From Pseudomonas sp. MWU13-2105 (GTDB lineage Bacteria; Pseudomonadota; Gammaproteobacteria; Pseudomonadales; Pseudomonadaceae), in NCBI RefSeq assembly GCF_023242315.1, contig NZ_JALLIY010000001.1, positions 186,001 to 250,000 of the forward strand: a stretch of 64,000 nucleotides of DNA. Direction: 5' to 3'. Within the stretch, counting starts at the first letter, position 1. Each line of letters begins with the position of its first letter. Below the pieces are notes generated by a model. It was not told where the DNA came from and made no database searches. It worked only from the letters and a program-made list of their open reading frames with translations. Of the stretch, positions 31,283-39,307 are shown piece by piece. Both the position numbers and the translations under genes were made by a program.

Positions 31283-31311
31283 TGTAGGAGCCGGCAAGCC
31301 GGCTCCCACAG
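31283..31311. repeat. Short REP palindrome
   Basis: Compact palindrome GTAGGAGCCGGCAAGCCGG with matching GCTCCCAC end, the same type as at 10011-10039. Confidence 0.75.
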
Positions 31312-31399
31312 GTTTCGTTGCGTGTCCAAAAGACCGTTCGCCCGCCACTACCACCGCCCTCCGATACCCCTGCACACCGTGAAAGTTCAGACTTTTTGC

Positions 31400-31417
31400 A
31401 CTGACCGCTCGGTCAGT
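31400..31417. promoter_or_regulatory. Perfect palindrome ACTGACCG-CT-CGGTCAGT (TetR-type operator or terminator)
   Basis: An 18-bp perfect palindrome in the style of TetR-family operators (TGACCGNNCGGTCA), with TTGCAC just before and TATTTT just after. The T-run that follows would also suit a terminator with a 7-bp stem and GCTC loop. No regulator gene is adjacent. Confidence 0.55.
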
Positions 31418-31447
31418 ATTTTTTCCGGCGAAGGGCCATCTTTTCCT

Positions 31448-31475
31448 GAACTATTCAAAAAAGCCGCGAGTCACA
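31448..31475 (+). promoter_or_regulatory. Possible AlgU (sigma-22/RpoE-type) promoter
   Basis: GAACTA, a 17-nt spacer and TCACA resemble the AlgU consensus GAACTT-N16/17-TCTGA, about 115 bp before the DUF4398 lipoprotein gene. The P. aeruginosa lptF operon is known to be AlgU-dependent; here this is a motif match only. Confidence 0.5.
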
Positions 31476-31590
31476 GCCAGTAGCCATCACCGGAGCAGAT
31501 GCAGTGAACATGCACCGGCCCACCCGCTGGACACGGCGCCACCATCTCCCGGAACCGTGATGGACGATGTCGTTATTCAGGAGCTATCCA

Positions 31591-32013
31591 ATGGAGTTGA
31601 AGATCATGAAGACCCACACTGTCCAATCCTCGTTTACCGCCCTGCACGGGTTGAAACTGGCCGCGCTGGTGTTCGGCGGCAGCCTGCTCCTGGCCGGTTG
31701 CGCCGGTAACCCGCCGAGTGAGCAGTACGCCGTCACCCAATCGGCGGTCAACAGCGCCGTCAGTGCCGGCGGTACCGAATACGCCGCCGTGGAAATGAAG
31801 TCGGCCCAGGACAAGCTCAAACAAGCCGAGCTGGCCATGCACGACAAGAAGTATGACGAAGCCCGCCGCCTGGCCGAGCAGGCCGAATGGGATGCCCGCG
31901 TCGCCGAACGCAAGGCCCAGGCGACCAAGGCCGAGCTGGCCGTGAAGGACTCACAGAAAGGTGTTCAGGAATTGCGCCAGGAGAGCCAACGCTCCGCGCA
32001 ACCGGTGCAGTAA
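31591..32013 (+). CDS. DUF4398 lipoprotein (PA3691-like)
   Basis: A 140-residue lipoprotein with a long N-region, lipobox LLLAGC and acylated C37. A highly charged helical DUF4398 segment follows (AEYAAVEMKSAQDKLKQAEL-type, then KKYDEARRLAEQAEWDARVAE) and is predicted coiled coil. AGGAG precedes the ATG at 31591; ATG 31606 is an alternative. It lies 60 bp upstream of lptF with the same orientation, the PA3691-lptF pair. Envelope location, role unclear. Confidence 0.83.
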   Translation: MELKIMKTHTVQSSFTALHGLKLAALVFGGSLLLAGCAGNPPSEQYAVTQSAVNSAVSAGGTEYAAVEMKSAQDKLKQAELAMHDKKYDEARRLAEQAEWDARVAERKAQATKAELAVKDSQKGVQELRQESQRSAQPVQ

Positions 32014-32073
32014 GCACCGGCAGGCTCAGCCCCTGCACTCCCTGAAGCTTGAACCTCATAAAGGATGACAACC

Positions 32074-32868
32074 ATGATACGCAAACAAGTGATGATCCCA
32101 GCCCTCCTGGCCCTCGGCGTCGGCCTGGCCGCCTGCTCGTCGCAGCCCAACAGCAATCTGGAGCAGGCCCGGACCAACTTCTCCGGGCTGCAAGCCAACC
32201 CGCAGGCGAGCAAGGTCGCGGCCCTGGAAACCAAGGATGCCAGCGACTACCTGGACAAGGCCGACAAGGCCTACCAGAACCGTGAAAAGGTCGAGACCGT
32301 CGACCAGCTGGCTTACTTGACCAACCAGCGGGTTGAAGTGGCGAAGCAGACCATCGCCCTGCGCACCGCCGAAGCCAACCTGAAAAATGCTGCCGCCCAG
32401 CGCGCCCAGGCGCGCCTGGATGCCCGCGACCAGCAGATCAAGCAGTTGCAGGAAAGCCTGAACGCCAAGCAGACCGAGCGCGGTACCCTGGTGACCTTCG
32501 GTGACGTGCTGTTCGCCACCAACAAGGCCGAGCTGAAATCCTCCGGCCTGCTCAACATCAACAAACTGGCGCAGTTCCTCCAGGAAAACCCCGATCGCAA
32601 GGTGATCATCGAGGGTTACACCGACAGCACCGGCGCCTCGGGTTACAACCAGAGCCTGTCCGAACGCCGCGCCACCTCGGTGCAGGTGGCACTGATCAAG
32701 ATGGGCGTGGACCCGTCGCGTATCGTGACCCAGGGCTATGGCCAGGAGTACCCGGTGGCGGATAACGGCAGCGTTTCCGGCCGCGCCATGAACCGTCGCG
32801 TGGAAGTAACCATTTCCAACGACAACCAGCCCGTGGCACCGCGCTCGTCCATCAGCCGCAATAACTGA
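32074..32868 (+). CDS. lptF: OmpA-family outer-membrane lipoprotein LptF
   Basis: A 264-residue lipoprotein. Lipobox GLAAC puts the acylated cysteine at 21. A DUF4398/coiled-coil middle (about 25-145) is followed by a C-terminal OmpA peptidoglycan-binding domain (VTFGDVLFATNKAELKS, IIEGYTDSTG, NQSLSERRA, GRAMNRRVEV). P. aeruginosa LptF is an AlgU-controlled outer-membrane protein needed for envelope stress survival. The ATG at 32074 has AAGGA at good spacing; 32065 does not. Confidence 0.88.
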   Translation: MIRKQVMIPALLALGVGLAACSSQPNSNLEQARTNFSGLQANPQASKVAALETKDASDYLDKADKAYQNREKVETVDQLAYLTNQRVEVAKQTIALRTAEANLKNAAAQRAQARLDARDQQIKQLQESLNAKQTERGTLVTFGDVLFATNKAELKSSGLLNINKLAQFLQENPDRKVIIEGYTDSTGASGYNQSLSERRATSVQVALIKMGVDPSRIVTQGYGQEYPVADNGSVSGRAMNRRVEVTISNDNQPVAPRSSISRNN

Positions 32869-32875
32869 TCGGCGA

Positions 32876-32910
32876 AAAAAAACCGCCTGATTGGATCAGG
32901 CGGTTTTTTC
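32876..32910. terminator. Bidirectional terminator between lptF and the 32933 gene
   Basis: Stem AACCGCCTGAT / ATCAGGCGGTT with a TGG loop has A residues on the left and T residues on the right, so it can stop both converging transcripts. Confidence 0.9.
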
Positions 32911-32932
32911 ACGTGCGGCCACCGGAAAAAGG

Positions 32933-33259
32933 TTACTGCACAAGCGTCGGCGTCTCCTGTCCCATGCAGCGCACTGCCTGCCTCTTGCTGTTCACCAGCA
33001 CACCGGTCAGGCCCTTCTGCTCGGTGTCGAACAGCACGAGCACACCATCGACGCACTGCGCGGTTTGCGCCGCCGGCTCCAGCGAGACTTTGTAGTCTTC
33101 CCCGGGCACGGTCTTGAGCATGGTGAATTCGCTCAGCAGCAGCGCATCCTCCGGCTTGGCGAAATGCAGGTAGCCGTAGTACCAGAGGCAGGCCACCGTA
33201 CCGATGATGCTGGCGATACCGGTGATGATCAGGGGAATGGCATTACGTTCTTCAGTCAT
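32933..33259 (-). CDS. Small inner-membrane protein of unknown function
   Basis: A 108-residue protein with one N-terminal transmembrane segment (IPLIITGIASIIGTVACLWY, about 8-29) and a soluble C-terminal part with two cysteines (TAQCVDGV, AVRCMGQE) that may pair in the periplasm. Its start overlaps the stop of the upstream hydrolase gene by 4 bp (ATGA), so the two are coupled. No domain recognised. Confidence 0.75.
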   Translation of the reverse strand: MTEERNAIPLIITGIASIIGTVACLWYYGYLHFAKPEDALLLSEFTMLKTVPGEDYKVSLEPAAQTAQCVDGVLVLFDTEQKGLTGVLVNSKRQAVRCMGQETPTLVQ

Positions 33260-34170
33260 TGCGGGCTCTCTGGTTCAACATTCGAATTCGGGACAGACGG
33301 GTAATTCGGGATCTCGCCCAGGCGGCGCAGGCCGTTGAAGTGCTGCGGGTCGTCGAGATAACGCAGCATTACCCGGCGCCAGGTCGGATCGCCGAAGGTC
33401 TGCACATGACCGCCGCGGGTCAGTTGCAACACCCGCGGCGGCGGTGCCGCCTGATACAGCAGGATGCCATTGGCCAGTGGCACGATTGGGTCGTCGAGGC
33501 TGTGGAAAATCAGTTTCGGCACACCGTTCAGGCGCGGCATGGCCTTGATCGCGCTGTCGCCGTCCGGGAGCAGCCAGGACAGCGGGATTTGCAGGGGCCA
33601 GGTCAGCCAGGACGACGCCAGGGCATCACGCCCCACCAAACGGTAGCTGGCCGGCACGCCATCGAGCACCAGGGCCTTGAGCCGTGACTGGTACTCGGGA
33701 TGGCGTTCCACCAGGTAATGCACCACCAGCGCCCCGCCCAGGCTCTGCCCCAGGACCACCAGGGGTTTGCCCTGGACTTCCGGGGCCTTTTGCAGCCAGT
33801 CGAACGCCGCATCGATATCCTGGTAAACCGCCGGCAGGCTCGGCTCGCCTTCGGATACGCCGTAACCGCGATAGTCGAGCATCAGCACCTGGTAACCCTG
33901 CTCCGGCAACCACCAGCTACCGCCCAGATGCCCGGACAGGTTGCCGCCGTTGCCATGCAGGTGCAGCACCGTGCCCTTGACCGCCACGCCGGCCTTGACC
34001 GGCAGCCACCAGGCACGCAAGCGCAAGCCATCGGCGCTGGTCAGGGTGACATCGCGGTATTCGAGGTGCGCCTTGTCCGGGGTGAACGGCAGGCCGGGAT
34101 CGGGATAGAACAGCAGGGAACTGCAACCGCCCAGGGTCAGCAGCAGGCACAGCATGCCGAGGATTCTCAT
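33256..34170 (-). CDS. Alpha/beta-hydrolase lipoprotein
   Basis: A 304-residue protein with a lipoprotein signal (LLTLGGC, acylated C16), so probably membrane-anchored in the periplasm. The alpha/beta-hydrolase fold shows an oxyanion region LHLHGNGGNLSGHLGG, the strand LMLDYRGYGVSEGEP and nucleophile elbow GQSLGG. The acid/His end is SLDDPIVP and GGHVQTF. BEM46/YfhR type. Substrate unknown. Confidence 0.85.
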   Translation of the reverse strand: MRILGMLCLLLTLGGCSSLLFYPDPGLPFTPDKAHLEYRDVTLTSADGLRLRAWWLPVKAGVAVKGTVLHLHGNGGNLSGHLGGSWWLPEQGYQVLMLDYRGYGVSEGEPSLPAVYQDIDAAFDWLQKAPEVQGKPLVVLGQSLGGALVVHYLVERHPEYQSRLKALVLDGVPASYRLVGRDALASSWLTWPLQIPLSWLLPDGDSAIKAMPRLNGVPKLIFHSLDDPIVPLANGILLYQAAPPPRVLQLTRGGHVQTFGDPTWRRVMLRYLDDPQHFNGLRRLGEIPNYPSVPNSNVEPESPQ

Positions 34171-34208
34171 CCGTTCGAAGCCTCGCTAGATAAGTGCGCA
34201 GCCCCCCC

Positions 34209-34240
34209 TTGCAGGAGCGAGCAAGCTTGCTCCTGCAAGG
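34209..34240. repeat. Perfect 32-bp palindrome (REP-type)
   Basis: CTTGCAGGAGCGAGCAAG and its reverse complement read through a central AAGCTT. It lies between the metallopeptidase stop and the hydrolase start and may end the upstream transcript. Confidence 0.75.
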
Positions 34241-34252
34241 TCCGGGCAGTGG

Positions 34253-35566
34253 TCAGAGGATATTAGAGTAATCCGCTTCGATCCGATCCAGGCTCAAATG
34301 GTTCAGGAAGTTGCTGAAACACATCCAGGCCGACAGCGCATTCATGTCGCGGAACTGCTCCGGCAGGTACTTGGGCGGCACCACCAGGCCCTCATCCACC
34401 AACTGGCGCAACGTACGCATATCCTCCAGCGTGGTCTTGCCGCAAAACAGCAACGGCACCTGTTCGAGCTTGCCCTTGCGCACGGCCAACTGAATATAGT
34501 TGTAAACCATGATAAAGCCTTTGAGGTAGGACAAGTCTTTGGTAAATGGCAGCCCCGTGGGGGTCGAGCCCCGGAAGATCCGACTGGCATTGCCGTAGCT
34601 TTCCGCCATCTCGAACCCCTGCTCGCGGAAGAACTCGAACACCTGGAGGAAATCCGCGCCCTGCTCCACCATGTCGATGGCGCGGGTCCGGTTGGTCAGC
34701 TTGCGCAAGCGAGTCGGGTAGGAGGCGAAGGCAATCACTTCCATCAGGATCGCCAGGCCTTCCTGGGTCACGGTGGACGAGGGCGGCCCCTTGGACAGGA
34801 AGGTGCAGATCGGCTGGTTCAAGCCGTTGAGGGTGGTGCCGACATGCACCAGGCCTTCGTGCACCTCCAGCGCCCGCACATCCCGCGAGTTGAACATCGC
34901 ATCGGCGCGGATCTTGATGTAGTCGGCGCCGGCCGCCGCGTCGGCAACGATACCATCGGACTCGAACACCCGGATGGTCCCCTCGGCCTCGCCGAACACC
35001 TTGTTCAAGCGGCTTTGCAACAGGTCGACCGCGTCCTTGGCGGTGAGGGTCTTGGGTTCGTCCTTGAGGTCGCCACGCACGTCGATATTGTTCAGGTAAT
35101 CCGACAGCATCAAGCCCAGGTCGGCCAGGGTCGGATCACCGGCGTGGAAAGCGTCCGACGCGGCACCGTACAACTCCTGGGAAATCAGCCCGAAATCCGC
35201 GGTGCCGCGGGCTTCGAGCATCCGCACCACCTGCCGGTACTCGCGGCACATACGGCGCATGATCTGCCCGACCGGGTTGAACTGACCGAGCCGCCGGGTG
35301 ATATCGCGCTCGATATTCTGGAACTCCAGCTTCACCGCACTGGAATCGAACGACAGCGGCCGCGCGGTGTAATAGTCGCGATCCACCGCCGGCATTTCCT
35401 TGCCCTTGGCCTTGAGAAAACCCTTGCGGATGTTCTCGTCCCACTTCACCGCGTCGAGCACGCGAATCGGTGTCTGCGCCAGCACAATGCGATCGGAAAG
35501 GCTGCGTATCGTCTGCTGGTAATCGTCCAAGGGTGACTCCTGAAAGTGAGGCCGGTGAATAGCCAT
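34253..35566 (-). CDS. QEGLA-motif (DUF1704/MATCAP-like) predicted metallopeptidase
   Basis: A 437-residue cytoplasmic protein, in databases called flavohemoglobin expression-modulating QEGLA motif protein (TIGR02421/DUF1704). It contains an HExxxH motif, H236-E237-GLV-H241, and TQEGLA with E269. That is the zinc-site layout of the eukaryotic MATCAP tyrosine carboxypeptidases of the same family. Peptidase activity here is inference; bacterial substrates are unknown. It follows the TetR gene by 9 bp and is probably cotranscribed with it. Confidence 0.82.
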   Translation of the reverse strand: MAIHRPHFQESPLDDYQQTIRSLSDRIVLAQTPIRVLDAVKWDENIRKGFLKAKGKEMPAVDRDYYTARPLSFDSSAVKLEFQNIERDITRRLGQFNPVGQIMRRMCREYRQVVRMLEARGTADFGLISQELYGAASDAFHAGDPTLADLGLMLSDYLNNIDVRGDLKDEPKTLTAKDAVDLLQSRLNKVFGEAEGTIRVFESDGIVADAAAGADYIKIRADAMFNSRDVRALEVHEGLVHVGTTLNGLNQPICTFLSKGPPSSTVTQEGLAILMEVIAFASYPTRLRKLTNRTRAIDMVEQGADFLQVFEFFREQGFEMAESYGNASRIFRGSTPTGLPFTKDLSYLKGFIMVYNYIQLAVRKGKLEQVPLLFCGKTTLEDMRTLRQLVDEGLVVPPKYLPEQFRDMNALSAWMCFSNFLNHLSLDRIEADYSNIL

Positions 35567-35575
35567 GCACAGAGC

Positions 35576-36280
35576 CTAGACCGAGGCCAGCACCAGGTGC
35601 ATGTAACGCGAGAGGATCCCCAGCATGTCCTGTTCGGACTGGACCTCGGCGTCGTTGAGCAGGCCCTGATATTCCATCCGTCCGATAATCGCCGTCAACA
35701 CTTTGGCATCCTGCTGTGGCTGTTTGGTTCCCAGTACCTGGACAAACTGGTAGGCACCCTGCAGGAGAATCTGCTGGTGCGAGCGCACCAATACCGCCAG
35801 GCGAGGATTGAGCAGCGCTTCCTGACGAAACGCCTGCTCAGCCATCAGGTACTCGCGACGGTTGAGCAGTTGCCGCTGGATGTAGTCGACAATCATGTGG
35901 GCGATATCGTCGGCCACTTGCGCCCGTGAGGCTGCACTGCCGTCACCGTAGGCGACCATTTCCCGCAATATGCCCTCGGTGTTTCCCCAGAGCTTGGCCA
36001 TGAAGGCCGCGCTGCGCTCGACATACTGGGCAAAGGTATCGGTGAGCAGGTCATCGATATCCTTGAAGTAATAGGTGGTGGCCGACAACGGCACATCAGC
36101 CTCCGCGGCCACCGCGCGGTGCCGCACCCCGCGCACGCCGTCGCGCACGACAATGCGCATGGCGGCGTCAAGAATCGCCTGTCGGCGCTGCTCGCTTCCC
36201 TGTCGACTGGCCTTGCGCCCTTGATACTGAACGCTTTCAGCCACCGCCGTAGCGACGCCAGCTGCTCCCTTTTGCGCCAT
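35576..36280 (-). CDS. TetR-family transcriptional regulator
   Basis: A 234-residue regulator. After a 33-residue hydrophilic leader, the HTH reads RRQAILDAAMRIVVRDG and VPLSATTYYFKDIDDLL. The C-terminal domain is helical. The ATG at 36280 has GGAG 6 nt upstream; an extended frame to 36343 reaches the lysS terminator. It is the first gene of a two-gene unit with the QEGLA peptidase, a likely target besides itself. Confidence 0.85.
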   Translation of the reverse strand: MAQKGAAGVATAVAESVQYQGRKASRQGSEQRRQAILDAAMRIVVRDGVRGVRHRAVAAEADVPLSATTYYFKDIDDLLTDTFAQYVERSAAFMAKLWGNTEGILREMVAYGDGSAASRAQVADDIAHMIVDYIQRQLLNRREYLMAEQAFRQEALLNPRLAVLVRSHQQILLQGAYQFVQVLGTKQPQQDAKVLTAIIGRMEYQGLLNDAEVQSEQDMLGILSRYMHLVLASV

Positions 36281-36344
36281 TGCACGCTCCACTACTGGTC
36301 TTCCTCTCTTGTAATAATTTGAAACATCAGTACCAACAGACAAT

Positions 36345-36375
36345 AAAAAAGCCGCCTTGCAAGGGCGGCTTTTTC
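36345..36375 (-). terminator. Terminator after lysS
   Basis: Stem AGCCGCC / GGCGGCT with loop TTGCAAG is flanked by A-run and T-run, 11 bp past the lysS stop; strong in both directions. Confidence 0.9.
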
Positions 36376-36385
36376 AACAACGGGT

Positions 36386-37888
36386 TTACGCTTGCGGCCG
36401 CATGTGCGGGAACAGGATCACATCGCGAATCGACGGTGCGTTGGTGAGCAACATCACCAGGCGGTCGATACCGATACCTTCGCCTGCCGTTGGCGGCATG
36501 CCGTACTCCAGGGCGCGGACGAAGTCGGCATCGTAGTGCATGGCCTCGTCGTCACCGGCGTCCTTCTCGGCCACCTGGGCCTGGAAGCGCTCGGCCTGGT
36601 CTTCCGCGTCGTTCAACTCGGAATAGGCGTTGGCGATTTCACGGCCGCCGATAAACAGCTCGAAACGGTCGGTGACGTTCGGGTTCTCGTCATTGCGGCG
36701 GGCCAACGGCGAGACTTCGAACGGGTACTCGGTAATGAAGTGCGGCTGTTCCAGCTTGTGCTCGACCAACTCTTCGAAAATCATCACCTGCAGCTTGCCC
36801 AGACCTTCGAAGCCGAGCACCTTGGCGCCGGCCTTCTTGGCGATGGCGCGGGCCTTGTCGACATCCTGCAGGTCGGCGGCGGTCAGCTCCGGGTTGTACT
36901 TGAGGATCGAGTCGAACACCGACAGGCGCACGAACGGCTCGCCGAAGTGGAAGACCTTGTCGCCGTAAGGTACGTCGGTGCTGCCGAGCACGGCCTGGGC
37001 CAGCTCACGGAACAGCTCTTCGGTCAGGTCCATGTTGTCTTCGTAGTCGGCGTACGCCTGGTAGAACTCCAACATGGTGAACTCGGGGTTGTGCCGGGTC
37101 GACACGCCTTCGTTACGGAAGTTGCGGTTGATCTCGAATACCCGCTCGAAGCCACCGACCACCAGGCGTTTGAGGTACAGCTCCGGCGCGATGCGCAGGT
37201 ACATGCCCATGTCCAGCGCGTTGTGGTGGGTTTCGAACGGCTTGGCCGCGGCGCCACCGGGGATGGTCTGCAGCATCGGCGTTTCCACTTCCATGAAATC
37301 GCGCTGCATCATGAAGTTGCGGATATGCGCGATGACCTGCGAACGCACGCGGAAGGTCTGGCGCACTTCTTCGTTGACGATCAGGTCGACGTAGCGCTGG
37401 CGATAGCGGGTTTCGGTGTCGGTCAGGCCGTGGTGCTTGTCCGGCAGCGGGCGCAGCGACTTGGTCAGCAGGCGCACCTGGGTCATCTCGACGTACAGGT
37501 CGCCCTTGCCGGAACGGGCCAGGGTGCCTTCGGCGGCGATGATGTCACCGAGGTCCCAGGTTTTCACCGCGGCCAGGGTCTCTTCCGAGAGGGTCTTGCG
37601 GTTGACGTAGACCTGGATACGCCCGGACATGTCCTGGATCACCATGAACGAGCCACGGTTGAGCATGATGCGACCGGCAACCTTGACCGGGATCGCTGCC
37701 TCAGCCAGCTCTTCCTTGGTCTTGTCCGCGTACTGTTTCTGCAAGTCTTCGCAGTAGGCGTCGCGACGGAAGTCGTTGGGGAAGGCCTGCCCCTTGGCGC
37801 GCTCGGCAGCCAGCTTTTCCTTGCGCAGGGCGATCAGGGTGTTTTCTTCCTGTTGCAGGGCTTGCGGGTCGAGTTGTTGGTCGCTCAT
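36386..37888 (-). CDS. lysS: Lysyl-tRNA synthetase, class II
   Basis: A 500-residue class II aminoacyl-tRNA synthetase charging tRNA-Lys. The N-terminal OB fold ([20 protein letters not shown]) binds the anticodon. Class II motif 1 is [15 protein letters not shown], motif 2 surrounds [18 protein letters not shown] and motif 3 is [11 protein letters not shown]. It lies 82 bp downstream of prfB, the common prfB-lysS operon. Confidence 0.97.
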   Translation of the reverse strand: MSDQQLDPQALQQEENTLIALRKEKLAAERAKGQAFPNDFRRDAYCEDLQKQYADKTKEELAEAAIPVKVAGRIMLNRGSFMVIQDMSGRIQVYVNRKTLSEETLAAVKTWDLGDIIAAEGTLARSGKGDLYVEMTQVRLLTKSLRPLPDKHHGLTDTETRYRQRYVDLIVNEEVRQTFRVRSQVIAHIRNFMMQRDFMEVETPMLQTIPGGAAAKPFETHHNALDMGMYLRIAPELYLKRLVVGGFERVFEINRNFRNEGVSTRHNPEFTMLEFYQAYADYEDNMDLTEELFRELAQAVLGSTDVPYGDKVFHFGEPFVRLSVFDSILKYNPELTAADLQDVDKARAIAKKAGAKVLGFEGLGKLQVMIFEELVEHKLEQPHFITEYPFEVSPLARRNDENPNVTDRFELFIGGREIANAYSELNDAEDQAERFQAQVAEKDAGDDEAMHYDADFVRALEYGMPPTAGEGIGIDRLVMLLTNAPSIRDVILFPHMRPQA

Positions 37889-37916
37889 GTCTTTAGATTT
37901 TCCATCACAGGTTCGT

Positions 37917-37968
37917 TGCCCCCGGCCTTCGGCCGGGGATCGCCAGCAAGCCGGCTCCCAGAGTAGTG
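37917..37968. repeat. Hairpin and partial REP between prfB and lysS
   Basis: A stable UUCG-type hairpin CCCCGGCC-TTCG-GCCGGGG (37919-37937) is followed by a REP-like half CAGCAAGCCGGCTCCCA. No T-run, so a processing or pausing site is as likely as a terminator. Confidence 0.6.
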
Positions 37969-37970
37969 TC

Positions 37971-39066
37971 TTACAGCCCTTGCTTGAGGCTGGCTTCCAG
38001 GTATTCGTCGATATCGCCGTCCAGCACCTTGTCGCAGTCGCTGCGTTCGATGTTGGTGCGCAGATCCTTGATCCGCGAGGCGTCGAGTACGTAGGAGCGG
38101 ATCTGGTGACCCCAGCCGATATCCGACTTGGTGTCTTCCAGGGCCTGGGAAGCGGCGTTGCGCTTCTGCACTTCCTGTTCGTACAAGCGCGCCCGCAACA
38201 TTTTCATCGCGGTGTCTTTGTTCGCGTGCTGGGAGCGTTCGTTCTGGCAGCTGACCACGGTGTTGGTCGGTACGTGGGTGATCCGTACCGCCGAGTCGGT
38301 GGTGTTGACGTGCTGACCACCGGCACCGGAGGAACGATAGGTGTCGATCCGCAGGTCTGCCGGGTTGATTTCGATCTCGATGTTGTCGTCGATTTCCGGC
38401 GAGACGAATACCGCCGAGAACGAGGTGTGCCGACGGTTGCCCGAGTCGAACGGGCTCTTGCGCACCAGGCGGTGCACGCCGATCTCGGTGCGCAGCCAGC
38501 CGAAGGCGTACTCGCCCTTGATATGCACGGTGGCGCCCTTGATCCCGGCGACTTCGCCGGCCGACAGTTCCATGATGGTGGCGTCGAAACCGCGCTTGTC
38601 GGCCCAGCGCAGGTACATGCGCAGCAGGATGTTGGCCCAGTCCTGGGCTTCGGTGCCGCCGGAACCGGCCTGGATATCCAGGTAGGCGTTGTTCGCGTCC
38701 ATCTCGCCGCTGAACATCCGCCGGAATTCGAGTTTTTCCAGGGCGGCGCGCAGGCGTTCGACTTCAGCGGCGACGTCGTCGACGGCACCCTGGTCTTCTT
38801 CGGCGGCGGCCATTTCCAGCAGGTCGCGGGCATCGCTCAGGCCGCTGGACATGTCGTCCAGGGTCTCGACGATCAGCGCCAGCGCCGAGCGCTCGCGGCC
38901 GAGGTTCTGCGCGTATTCGGGGTTGTTCCAGACAGCCGGATCTTCAAGCTCGCGATTGACTTCGGTCAGGCGCTCATGCTTTTGATCGTAGTCAAAGATA
39001 CCCCCGAATGGTTTCGGAGCGCTCGGACAAGTCCTTGATACTGTTAAGGATCGGGTTGATTTCCAT
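37971..39066 (-). CDS. prfB: Peptide chain release factor 2 (programmed +1 frameshift)
   Basis: RF2 releases peptides at UGA/UAA. Reading starts at the ATG at 39066 ([19 protein letters not shown]). After 24 codons it meets CTT-TGA-C (38997-38991), preceded by GGGGG, the classical RF2 autoregulatory slip site. A +1 shift enters the main frame at GAC (38993), giving 364 residues in total. The GGQ motif ([14 protein letters not shown]) and [10 protein letters not shown] tripeptide-anticodon region are intact. Confidence 0.96.
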
Positions 39067-39307
39067 GGCGGGCAGCACTCGTCGGTGAACTTTTGAAAGC
39101 CGGCGAGTATAACCGAGTTGTGCGCGTCCCGGCAGCCCGCTTGGCGGGGTGAGGGCACAAAGTCATGATCCCAGCGAAAAAATTACCGACTGCGTAGGTC
39201 TTTAAAACCTTCATGCGTAAGGCTTTTCAATTTTTTCACCGCACTATTCAAACGCACCGCCAAGGACAAGCAGACTCCCCCCTTACCGCTTGAGTAAGGG
39301 ACTACGA

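Larger units (their letters stand above)
31227..31590. other. 364-bp intergenic stretch upstream of the lipoprotein genes
   Basis: It holds a single REP palindrome (31283-31311), a perfect 18-bp palindrome followed by T residues (31400-31424) and an AlgU-like promoter (31448-31475). No convincing gene. In P. aeruginosa I recall cadR-cadA at this position; nothing of them is left here. Confidence 0.7.

Noticed and set aside
37919..37937. Terminator between prfB and lysS
   Set aside because: The UUCG hairpin is stable but has no T-run, and prfB-lysS is normally one transcript.
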